Assembly: GCA_028821815.1 (NCBI GenBank)
Contig: JAPKEY010000050.1
Location: forward strand, 1 to 9,481
Direction of reading: 5' to 3'
DNA from: Candidatus Poseidoniales archaeon
GTDB lineage: Archaea; Thermoplasmatota; Poseidoniia; Poseidoniales; Thalassarchaeaceae
DNA length: 9,481 nt
The position numbers and the translations under genes were made by a program. How positions within the stretch are numbered: position 1 is the stretch's first letter; each line of letters starts with the position of its first letter. The notes beneath the pieces were generated by a model, which searched no databases, was not told the DNA's origin, and saw only the letters and a list, made by a program, of their open reading frames with translations. Below, piece after piece: positions 1-6,816 of this stretch.

Positions 1-2486
1 GATAAATTCGTCCAGGTGCCTCCTTGGTCGGGAATAATCCAATCCTCAGGATCGTCATCGACAAGAGTTCCATCCTCAGCCCAGGAAAGTTTGGGTGCGT
101 CACTATTTGGGGATGCGATGAAGGTCAATTCAGCATTGGTAATGCTCAGCGCTTCATCACCAATCACATGCCGAGTGACAATTTCGTAAGATTCTCCGCG
201 TTCATGCAGAACCATATTTTCATCAAAGTTGATGTCTAGATTGACAGTCACCATCGTGTATTCAATCCTCATCGATTTGATTTCGACTTTTCCAGGGGTG
301 GAGGAGTGAACCTTCACCCCAACGACTTCTGTCCCCGTTCCACTTTGCGGGACGATGCAATTGAAGGCGTCTTCCAAATCAGTACTGCTACTCGAGGATT
401 GCGCGGTAGTTGTACCCAAGAGCGTACCTTCGTGTTCCCATTCGTATCCACCAACACTGCAGCCAGGGTTGAGGCTGGTGCCACTACCATCATTTGCACG
501 TGGATTTGCATCATAGATGTCTATCTTAACATCTTGAGGTGCATCTTCGAAAAGTGCAATATTGATGTCGTATAGAGTGGGAGTGTATTGATTGGAAGAT
601 CCTGCATCCAGGTCGATACAGAGAGACATGTAACTGCCAGACATTTGTGAGAAAGTAACAGTCGAACCAGAACTAGGCACATTCACTTGTGTTCCACTTG
701 TACAACTGGATGATGCTCTGAAGTAAATATCGAGTGCACTTCCACCCGGTGTCGAGGCATTCCACCAAACAATTGCTGCATCAGGGAAAGCACCCGACGT
801 AATGCGGTATGTCCTCCATTGGCCACTAGATGCAAAGGTGGCCGCATAGGTTAGTCCTACGGTATCCAAGAGTGGTGCTGCAGAAGCAGTCCCGTTGAGC
901 CATGCACGCCAGCCCAATTGATTTCCAGCGTTTGTGAATGTAATCGTTTGACCTGCACTGCTGGCTCGCTTCCAAGTTGATCCGCCATCATTGGTCACTT
1001 CGAAATCAATCGAGGTACCCGTTGGTTCCCATGTAATCGCAGCACCAATAGATAGTTCGCTAACCGAACGAGCCAGTGTTTGCATGCTCGATGTTATCGT
1101 GGCATTACTCGCTGTCGGGGTGCCCATCCAATCAGTTGAACCTTGACCTCGCAACGCAATTTTACGCATTGTGGAGGCACTTGGGCAATAGGATGTAACT
1201 GTCCCATACATGCAGGTTGTCGCCAAATCCCCGTCGATATTTTCGATACCCATGGTTGCGTACGAACTGCCCCATTCAGCTTGTAATTCTGGCCAGTTAG
1301 AACGCTGGTGATAGACATTCATCCACGATACACGGTCCGCATCGCAATAGTAGGTGTATGCGTAATAGTAACAGTACACATTCACTGAAATTCTCGGCAT
1401 TTGAACATCCAATCCAGCCGGTCGAGCATAGGAGTTGAGGTTCGATTGACTACCAGAGGGGGAAATAACACCCAAGCTCCAAGTTTGTAGAGCGATATTC
1501 GGCGAACTGCGACTAACTTCCCACAAATCGATGGTGTATTGGCTGGTCAATCGAACCCGTTGTACAACATACATTTTGTTGGTTGTCGGATCGATAGAAA
1601 CGCCTCCTACTTCGAGCACCGTCCATGATTGTTCACATTTGTAAGTGGAACTAATCTGACCCACAGAACTTGTTGAGTAAGTTACAGACCATTTTGTAAT
1701 TGCAGCATAGGAAGTGCTCGTGTAGAATGAAGTCATCCAAACGATTCCATCCCCATCACTGGTTGCGTCGGTGATGTAGTATACGTTGTTAGATGAACAG
1801 TTGTTGTATTGAATGGTCGCCGTTCCAATCGAAGCACCAGTGGTTGCGTTGTACCGATTGATTGCACTCAATTGGTAACCGCCATAGGAACCAACAGAAC
1901 CGTATCGCACCACATGGATTTCATCACCTTGCTTGACGACTGGGCCCATGTAATTCCAAGTACCTCCAGACAAACTCTTGGTGGTGGTGGTGTCACCCAT
2001 TCCGTTGTAACCGGCTTCAACGCTTGAGAAGTATTGTCCCGTTGTATTCATGCTACCACCGGTAGATGCTGCGGCCTGGTTTGTATTGCTCATCGACCAA
2101 TATGTGGTATCTTCAGTCGGTCGTAATTCCAATTGGTCGTTGTCAACCTTGACATTCTGGCGATAGCCATAGCTCCATCCATTCTGGTTAATTGACCAGC
2201 CCCACTGACTAGACCCAGTTGTTCCTTGGCCGCCAAAGTCGGCATCCGTGGTTCGATTGAACCACCCTTGGGTTGATGATGAACCTTCAAGTTCAATTTC
2301 GACATTACTCACTTCAGCTCCATATGGAAGTGTCACACCAGGTGTGGTCGCATCCCCAGTTTGGCTGAAAACATGGGTGAAGGTGGAGGATCCATCCGAA
2401 AATTGAGTTTCCGTGACCGCGGATGCCAATGGCAATGCAGTGGAAAAGAGTAGGATTGCAAGGATAGAAATGGCAATTTTTCGCAT
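1..2486 (-). CDS. Large secreted multidomain beta-rich surface protein, 3' end cut by window edge
   Basis: The minus-strand frame from ATG at 2486 is open without a stop to base 1, giving at least 828 residues. I checked every line for in-frame stops. Residues 1-23 are a classic Sec signal peptide (MRK, a hydrophobic stretch, then ASA), with likely cleavage after Ala23, so the protein is exported. The mature part is rich in Ser, Thr, Gly and Asn and looks all-beta. A sandwich-like start is followed by about residues 130-450 with propeller-like strands (for example a GGVSIDPTTNKMYVV segment). About residues 470-545 carry a DGGSTW / LGWRAWLNGT / PLLDTVGLTY pattern seen in many secreted beta-sandwich repeats. 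Further sandwich-like segments then run to the edge. Residues near 370-382 form a Tyr-rich stretch closed by two cysteines (CYYYAYTYYC), and a second close Cys pair lies about 60 residues later. A G-rich stretch precedes the ATG by about 8 bases. The family is not recognised; a cell-surface, adhesive or substrate-binding role is inference. Any C-terminal anchor lies outside the window. Confidence 0.9.
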   Translation of the reverse strand, partial: MRKIAISILAILLFSTALPLASAVTETQFSDGSSTFTHVFSQTGDATTPGVTLPYGAEVSNVEIELEGSSSTQGWFNRTTDADFGGQGTTGSSQWGWSINQNGWSYGYRQNVKVDNDQLELRPTEDTTYWSMSNTNQAAASTGGSMNTTGQYFSSVEAGYNGMGDTTTTKSLSGGTWNYMGPVVKQGDEIHVVRYGSVGSYGGYQLSAINRYNATTGASIGTATIQYNNCSSNNVYYITDATSDGDGIVWMTSFYTSTSYAAITKWSVTYSTSSVGQISSTYKCEQSWTVLEVGGVSIDPTTNKMYVVQRVRLTSQYTIDLWEVSRSSPNIALQTWSLGVISPSGSQSNLNSYARPAGLDVQMPRISVNVYCYYYAYTYYCDADRVSWMNVYHQRSNWPELQAEWGSSYATMGIENIDGDLATTCMYGTVTSYCPSASTMRKIALRGQGSTDWMGTPTASNATITSSMQTLARSVSELSIGAAITWEPTGTSIDFEVTNDGGSTWKRASSAGQTITFTNAGNQLGWRAWLNGTASAAPLLDTVGLTYAATFASSGQWRTYRITSGAFPDAAIVWWNASTPGGSALDIYFRASSSCTSGTQVNVPSSGSTVTFSQMSGSYMSLCIDLDAGSSNQYTPTLYDINIALFEDAPQDVKIDIYDANPRANDGSGTSLNPGCSVGGYEWEHEGTLLGTTTAQSSSSSTDLEDAFNCIVPQSGTGTEVVGVKVHSSTPGKVEIKSMRIEYTMVTVNLDINFDENMVLHERGESYEIVTRHVIGDEALSITNAELTFIASPNSDAPKLSWAEDGTLVDDDPEDWIIPDQGGTWTNL

Positions 2487-2507
2487 ATGTATTCCCCCTT
2501 TCCGCCC

Positions 2508-2524
2508 TGTCGGCTATGCCGACA
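2508..2524. repeat. Perfect 7-bp hairpin in the divergent intergenic region
   Basis: TGTCGGC and GCCGACA form a perfect inverted repeat around a 3-base TAT loop, 22 bases upstream of the ATG of the large secreted protein. It lies in the 171-base gap (2487-2657) between that gene and the membrane-protein gene. It could be a 5'-UTR stem for the minus-strand transcript or a regulator site. There is no T-run after it, so it does not look like an intrinsic terminator. The rest of the gap is G+C-rich in its middle and shows no convincing TATA box for either gene. Confidence 0.45.
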
Positions 2525-2657
2525 CCCGGCGCCATTGGCTTTCAAACTATTCCGGGGCCGTCAGGGCCCGTTGGAGGCGAACACTCAACAGTGCCATGAC
2601 TCTCGGCGGTTTAGGTCAGAAAGAGTTCTAGACCAGGAGTTGGAAATATTGAGTGGA

Positions 2658-3449
2658 ATGTTAGCCCCGATGAAACGTTGGTGGGAAAGCCAACGAGACC
2701 GCCATTTGTCCATATTAGGAACGATTACGTTTCTATCCACTAGTATCGTCCTCTGGTCGATTGTTTACTTCTTTTTCCTCGGAGGTGCACAGGACCCAGA
2801 TTTGGAGCATCTCAGAAATGGAACATGGGCTGGGTTGTTCATCGGATTCATCGTCCTCATTTTCGTTGGGCCTGAATTTCTTCATTATCAAGGAAAGTGG
2901 AGTTTTTTGATGGAGATTCTAAAATCGACCTCCCGCCCAGAATTGGGTCGTCAACGTAAGGAAGCCGAGGAGGCTGCAACTTTGCTTGGCTCTGTATGGA
3001 GCGCACGTCTCAACTCTCATTTTATTGAACATGGACTTGTCAAGGGGAAAGCCTCTCGAACTGAGGACCAAGGGCACGTTCCTGAAGATATTATCATCAA
3101 TTGGTGGCGTACAGAAGATTCGCGATTTTCACGTATGTTTGATATTGATATCCTTCGAGAACCATGGTTGAATCGCTCATTGGGTTCAATTGGTTTGGTT
3201 ACCACCATTCTGCAACTTTGTAACATGTCCTTTGGAATCGTTCGTAATGCTGCCTTAGAACGCGTGAACACGCTCATCATATGGGATTGGTTGAATGGAG
3301 CGCGAATCGATTCAGTCCCAGCCCCTTATTTTGATGATATATCGGGTTGGGTATTGTTGCTGATTTCCATGTTTTTGCTATGGGTATCATCCCCAGCTTC
3401 TGGAGAAAGACCTGATTCACAAGTCACCGAGTTGGATGAAGAGGAGTGA
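2658..3449 (+). CDS. Unrecognised membrane protein with acidic C-terminal tail
   Basis: The product is 263 residues from ATG 2658; ATG 2670 (MKRWWESQRD) is an alternative. AGGAG at 2635-2639 is rather far (18 bases) from 2658, so the start is uncertain. The frame is open back to 2487, but that part is not protein-like and covers the intergenic hairpin, so I left it out. A short basic N-terminus precedes a strong membrane segment (about 19-43). A second follows at about 57-74, and a hydrophobic stretch at about 175-195 may be a third. The last is at about 228-244. Between the second and third lies a charged region with helical character (ELGRQRKEAEEAA) and a Trp-rich INWWRTEDSRF patch. The protein ends in an acidic tail (ELDEEE). 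No known family is recognised. Its stop codon overlaps a GTG of the signal peptidase gene (GTGA at 3446-3449), so the two are probably one transcript. A role as partner or substrate adaptor of the signal peptidase is inference only. Confidence 0.8.
   Translation: MLAPMKRWWESQRDRHLSILGTITFLSTSIVLWSIVYFFFLGGAQDPDLEHLRNGTWAGLFIGFIVLIFVGPEFLHYQGKWSFLMEILKSTSRPELGRQRKEAEEAATLLGSVWSARLNSHFIEHGLVKGKASRTEDQGHVPEDIIINWWRTEDSRFSRMFDIDILREPWLNRSLGSIGLVTTILQLCNMSFGIVRNAALERVNTLIIWDWLNGARIDSVPAPYFDDISGWVLLLISMFLLWVSSPASGERPDSQVTELDEEE
3441..3446 (+). promoter_or_regulatory. Ribosome binding site deciding the signal peptidase start
   Basis: GAGGAG lies in the last codons of the upstream membrane-protein gene, 8 bases before the GTG at 3455. 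The other candidate GTG at 3446 overlaps this motif and cannot use it. That favours 3455 as the start, with coupled re-initiation after the TGA at 3447-3449. Confidence 0.5.
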
Positions 3450-3454
3450 GGCCG

Positions 3455-4300
3455 GTGGGCGAGGCTTGGTCCTGGATGCGGGAGGCTGTGCTAGCCAGCG
3501 GTCTCATCGCTACCCTGATCACCGTACTCGTTTTGATGACAGGTTCTTGGCCACCCATGGTTGTGATTGAATCGAACTCTATGCAGCATGATGCAAATGG
3601 TGAGGTTGGCTCAATTGATGCAGGTGACCTCGTTCTCGTGATGTCTAATGAGCGAAAAAATATCATCACCTTTGCTGAAGCAACCGAGGAAGGTGGTATT
3701 TACCTGGGCTATGAAAACCACGGAATGCCGGGGGATGTCATCATCTATCAGAAAAATGGTGGAACAGATACACCAGTTATTCACAGAGCACTCCTTGAAA
3801 TCGTCGCAAATCCATCAGGTGGATGGGATGCACTTGGAACCACACTTCGAAACGTGACGACAATCACATGGACATTTGATATCCTGTGTCCTTTCCATGG
3901 CGGGGAATACAATCTCAAGGTCGAAGACTGGGACCCTGTTCATGCAGGCTACCTTACGAAGGGCGACAACAATGATTGCATGCTTGATCAACCTGCAGCA
4001 AATACTCAGAGTCAGGGTTCAGGCCTTTCTGCTACAAACTCCGATGGAACTGTGAGCCCTGTTCAAACCGTCAAGGAAGAGTGGCTTGTTGGTGTGGCTG
4101 GTGCTGAGATTCCATGGGTTGGCTCCATTAAGTTGGGTTTGTCCAACAACAGTGATTCTGTCCCTAGTTCAACTTGGACAAAACTCGCATTCACGGCCAT
4201 TATTCTGCTTGCCATTCCAGCGATTTGGGAACGTGTTGCCAATCGTGTGATGGAGACCGCTCCAGAGGTTGATCAAGCGCGCTTGGAAGAGGAAGAATGA
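3455..4300 (+). CDS. Signal peptidase I, ER/archaeal (Sec11-like) type
   Basis: This is the membrane-bound serine protease that removes signal peptides from Sec-exported proteins on the outer face of the membrane. Numbering is from GTG 3455 (281 residues); GTG 3446 would add three residues. A single N-terminal membrane segment covers about 12-30. Next comes the nucleophile box VVIESNSM with Ser42 before Met, then AGDLVLV (about 56-62). The VIHRAL box carries His110, replacing the bacterial Lys, which marks the archaeal/eukaryotic type. The GDNN box follows at 170-173 with Asp174. A late LVGVAGAEIPWVGSIKLGL segment precedes a second membrane helix (about 241-258) and an acidic tail (RLEEEE). 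The roughly 59 residues between His110 and GDNN look longer than I expect for the family and include Cys145, with Cys175 just after GDNN. The gene follows the membrane-protein gene without a gap and is convergent to the M50 protease gene, 3 bases away. The family call is firm; the exact start is less so. Confidence 0.92.
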   Translation: MGEAWSWMREAVLASGLIATLITVLVLMTGSWPPMVVIESNSMQHDANGEVGSIDAGDLVLVMSNERKNIITFAEATEEGGIYLGYENHGMPGDVIIYQKNGGTDTPVIHRALLEIVANPSGGWDALGTTLRNVTTITWTFDILCPFHGGEYNLKVEDWDPVHAGYLTKGDNNDCMLDQPAANTQSQGSGLSATNSDGTVSPVQTVKEEWLVGVAGAEIPWVGSIKLGLSNNSDSVPSSTWTKLAFTAIILLAIPAIWERVANRVMETAPEVDQARLEEEE

Positions 4301-4303
4301 GCA

Positions 4304-5833
4304 TCAAATTCGTTGTGCGATGATAATCATCAGCAATCCCATGAACAGGAAAAGGCTGCTAAACGATGATATTTTTGAGACAGTTTTTTCAGTTTTGAGT
4401 GGATGGGAATTCTTCGAAAATCGGTGAATTCCTCCGACAACAACACCGAGGAAATCCTTCATCAGGTGTCCACCGTCGAATGGAATGATTGGAATCAGGT
4501 TTGCCAAGCCCAGTCCAACATTCCACCAGATGAACCAGAAAAAGAGCGTAATGAGTGCCATTAGAATAGTAGTGCCAAGAATGTCACCTAGCCATCCATC
4601 TGCTTCGATGAATTCCATTTCATGCGGTTCCATGATTTGCCCCTCGTAATCGATAGGTATACCGATCATGACGACCGGTTGAATGGCGACACCCAGTGCA
4701 TCAACATACCAAGGGACATCTTGATTCCAAGCGGTAGGTCCAGCCAATCTGTCAATCCCACTGGAACCACTTTGCATTCCAGATACACCGAGGAATGCAC
4801 TTTCTTCATCGACTTCAAGATATTCGATTTGTTCATCTGTTGCATTTTGTGAATGTAAATAATCCAGTTTACTTGTGAGTGTAACACTCACTATACGTTC
4901 TGTTCGGGCACCATCTGCATCAGGATGGCTGAGTACCGTGAGATCAACGATTTCACCTGCAGAATGTGCACCCAACTGCTCGGATAAATCAGCTGCGGTT
5001 TCAACCAATGTTCCATTGAAGTGAGTAATAATTTCCCACGGTTCCAATCCAGCCTCTGCTGCGGCTGAATCTTCAACGATACCACTCGCATGAACACCTG
5101 GGTTCACCACAGCGAATTGTGTGGCCAAAGCGCAAATCAGTAACCATGTAAAAAATCCAGCAAAGAGATTGGTCGCTGGCGCGGCAGCAAACAACCTTGC
5201 TCGTTCACGCCGTGGTGCTTGTGTGAGTTCTTCATACTCCGGTTCGACAAAGGCCCCTGCTGGAAAGGGCCCCAACATCAATACGCCTACAGAACGTACA
5301 CGCATTCCGTGTGCACGCGCTTGCAGAGCGTGTGCAAATTCATGGATAACAAGAGCACCGACAAATGCAATGGCTGGCCACCAAAATGGAATGATGGGGC
5401 TGACGCCAGGGAATGGGATCAGTTGGCTTGCTGGAGTATCCGTTTTGGGAACTCCTGTAAACAAAGCCAACGAAAAGGAGAGAAGTAGGAATATGACAAT
5501 GAAAACCATGACAACTGCACAGGTCCAAAGTGAAACCTCACCATATACGCGCCAGAATTTCCGTGGTGTTGCCGCTTTCTCAATCGTATCTTGTCCACGT
5601 GTTGTGCGTAGCATCAAGAGTCCACCCATTACCCGTGTTGCCTTCCATCTATCGAGAATTCCTCGGCGTTCTAACTGGCCTAGAAGCAGTACCCAAATAC
5701 ACAGAGCAGCAAATGCCCAATGCACTTGCACAGCTAGAAAGGCACTGATGAAAATCAGAATGAGTGCGCGCCGGTCGCGCGTCCGCCGTGCATCGCTCAC
5801 GTGTGGGCCTACTCCCGCTTCTTCTTGAAGCAT
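4304..5833 (-). CDS. Site-2-type intramembrane zinc metalloprotease (M50) with PDZ domain
   Basis: This is a polytopic membrane protease that cuts transmembrane segments of other proteins, the step-two enzyme of regulated intramembrane proteolysis. Numbering is from ATG 5833 (509 residues). TTG at 5848 would add five residues and has a GAGAGGGG stretch 8 bases upstream, so it is a real alternative. Hydrophobic segments lie at about 23-52, 102-126, 147-171, 217-241, 418-447 and 490-506. The zinc motif HEFAH is at 164-168, inside the third segment. The third zinc ligand is expected at Asp453 in the NLIPIIPFDGGH motif (about 445-456), the usual NPxDG-type box. Between them, about residues 243-322 read as a PDZ domain (GIVEDSAAAEAGLEPWEIITHFNG), which normally gates substrate access. 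About 90 further residues before the next membrane helix are unassigned. All catalytic residues are present, so it should be active. Substrates are unknown. It is convergent with the signal peptidase gene and divergent from a small helical protein gene. Confidence 0.93.
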   Translation of the reverse strand: MLQEEAGVGPHVSDARRTRDRRALILIFISAFLAVQVHWAFAALCIWVLLLGQLERRGILDRWKATRVMGGLLMLRTTRGQDTIEKAATPRKFWRVYGEVSLWTCAVVMVFIVIFLLLSFSLALFTGVPKTDTPASQLIPFPGVSPIIPFWWPAIAFVGALVIHEFAHALQARAHGMRVRSVGVLMLGPFPAGAFVEPEYEELTQAPRRERARLFAAAPATNLFAGFFTWLLICALATQFAVVNPGVHASGIVEDSAAAEAGLEPWEIITHFNGTLVETAADLSEQLGAHSAGEIVDLTVLSHPDADGARTERIVSVTLTSKLDYLHSQNATDEQIEYLEVDEESAFLGVSGMQSGSSGIDRLAGPTAWNQDVPWYVDALGVAIQPVVMIGIPIDYEGQIMEPHEMEFIEADGWLGDILGTTILMALITLFFWFIWWNVGLGLANLIPIIPFDGGHLMKDFLGVVVGGIHRFSKNSHPLKTEKTVSKISSFSSLFLFMGLLMIIIAQRI

Positions 5834-5872
5834 CGGGAGAGAACTCAAGGCGACAACCCCTCTCGCCGTACC

Positions 5873-6052
5873 ATGGTTGACATGGATGAGGCGCGACGAA
5901 TTCAGCGCAGAGTCAACACCTTGCTCAGAGATCGAGATGCCATCCGCCGCATGCTAGAGCAGGCAGATTATGAGCGACTTGGTCGCGACGTAGGTCGTCA
6001 AAGCGTGACCATTGACAAACTCGAAGCGCTTCTATCAGGTGAAGATGTTTAG
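5873..6052 (+). CDS. Small helical protein, 59 residues, unknown function
   Basis: ATG 5873 gives 59 residues; ATG 5882 would give 56, and the frame is open back to a GTG at 5801 inside the M50 gene. The sequence is highly charged and apparently all-helical: EARRIQRRVNTLLRDRDAIRRM, then a short break, then DKLEALL and an acidic end. The spacing of hydrophobic residues in the first part suggests an amphipathic or coiled-coil helix. There is no membrane segment, Cys pair or recognisable motif. Support for a real gene is the gene-like composition, the position exactly filling the space between two neighbours, and the stop overlapping the stop of the convergent hjc gene (TAG 6050-6052 against TAA at 6051-6049). 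The spacer to the divergent M50 start is only 39 bases. A nucleic-acid-binding or adaptor role would fit the basic helix but is a guess. Confidence 0.65.
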   Translation: MVDMDEARRIQRRVNTLLRDRDAIRRMLEQADYERLGRDVGRQSVTIDKLEALLSGEDV

Positions 6053-6681
6053 GCCTTAAATCGCTGCATCCAAGTTGGTAAGGGTTCAGGTTTTGCCTCT
6101 ATGACGGGTTCAACATCCATTTTGATGGCCAATGCTTCAGTCACAATTCTGGACAATCCATTATCCTCAGAATTTCTGCAAACAACACCAAGGAATTGAT
6201 GGAGGGGGAGGCCCAGATCCCAATCGAGATGCGGTTTTCCATTTCGGGTCAATGGCAAAGTGGGAATCCGTTTGGCAAGTGTTGCCAAACCCCCTGTCAA
6301 GGTTGATGTTTCTACTCGAAAAATGCGCCATGAATCTCCACGCACACCCTTGAGTCTGTGTGCATACAGTGGCATGAGGCCGCATTTTTCTCCAATATCT
6401 TTCATCGCTTTCAATTGAGTTTCGGTTTGCCCTGAAAAGTAGACTTTTTTGCCGGCTCGAGTTTTGACTTCAATTGGAAAACATATATCGCCACGTAAGG
6501 CGAGCAAATCTCCACTTCCATCCATGCCGCTACCAGCTGCTCGAACCACCAAAAAAGGTCTCTGAACGACTTGCATTGCCCGTGCGCGCTCAAGTTCAGT
6601 ACACGAGCGCGTTACCGCGCGAACACCATCAGGGGAACCAGCCAATACCGCCCTTAATTCGCGCTCGTAAGACGAGGCCAT
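6049..6681 (-). CDS. hjc: Archaeal Holliday junction resolvase, Hjc family, with insertion and C-terminal extension
   Basis: Hjc is a dimeric, PD-(D/E)XK-fold endonuclease that cuts four-way DNA junctions during recombination and fork repair. The 210-residue product starts at ATG 6681. It shows the family signature: helix-1 YERELRAVL (Glu6, Arg7), strand FLVVRAAGSG (Arg47), GDLLAL (Asp58) and IEVKT (Glu71, Lys73). The Asp-to-Glu spacing of 13 and the E-x-K pattern match the catalytic site of Pyrococcus Hjc as I recall it (E9, R10, R25, D33, E46, K48). The core ends near residue 123 (WRIFRV). Two oddities are seen. About 25 extra residues lie between helix 1 and the first strand (roughly 15-40). 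About 87 residues follow the core, ending in a Pro-rich stretch and MQRFKA, whereas typical Hjc proteins are about 120-140 residues. No clear ribosome binding site precedes the ATG, which would fit a leaderless or short-leader transcript. It is divergent from a YqgF/RuvC-like gene and convergent with the small helical protein gene. Confidence 0.88.
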   Translation of the reverse strand: MASSYERELRAVLAGSPDGVRAVTRSCTELERARAMQVVQRPFLVVRAAGSGMDGSGDLLALRGDICFPIEVKTRAGKKVYFSGQTETQLKAMKDIGEKCGLMPLYAHRLKGVRGDSWRIFRVETSTLTGGLATLAKRIPTLPLTRNGKPHLDWDLGLPLHQFLGVVCRNSEDNGLSRIVTEALAIKMDVEPVIEAKPEPLPTWMQRFKA

Positions 6682-6729
6682 CAGCGTAGCCGGCCCATCC
6701 GCGGCTATTACAGTGTTCGCTCAATCCCC

Positions 6730-6773
6730 GTGACCTCACACGATTTGTTTGGTAAATCGAAAATTTCGGTCAC
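6730..6773. promoter_or_regulatory. Nested inverted repeat in the hjc / RNase H-like divergent promoter
   Basis: Two perfect 6-bp inverted repeats share almost the same centre. The outer pair is GTGACC (6730-6735) with GGTCAC (6768-6773). The inner pair is CGATTT (6741-6746) with AAATCG (6754-6759) around a 7-base loop. Unpaired bulges of 5 and 8 bases separate the stems. The middle (6741-6767) is the most A+T-rich part of the 135-base gap and the most likely place for promoter elements of both divergent genes. It may be a shared operator or a short cruciform; no binding protein is identifiable. Confidence 0.4.
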
Positions 6774-6816
6774 AGGTAATGCAAAGGTTTGACTATCGAC
6801 AGAGGAACCCATTAGC

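Noticed and set aside
306..575. Plus-strand frame of 89 codons inside the first gene
   Set aside because: It lies antisense to the secreted protein, whose frame is open throughout.
1979..1993. GGT trinucleotide run as a possible microsatellite
   Set aside because: Only about four units, simply encoding a Thr run in a Thr-rich protein.
2553..2575. G+C-rich GGGGCC / GGGCCC stretch as a second hairpin
   Set aside because: The arms do not pair cleanly when aligned as an inverted repeat; base composition explains the look.
2487..2657. In-frame extension of the membrane-protein gene back to ATG 2487
   Set aside because: The extra 57 residues lack protein-like character, cover the intergenic hairpin and start exactly against the divergent gene's ATG; the sequence becomes gene-like only from ATG 2658 or 2670.
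5121..5828. Long plus-strand open frame of 235 codons
   Set aside because: It is antisense to the M50 protease, which has intact motifs; the translation is rich in Arg, Ser and Thr with no domain and has no ribosome binding site.
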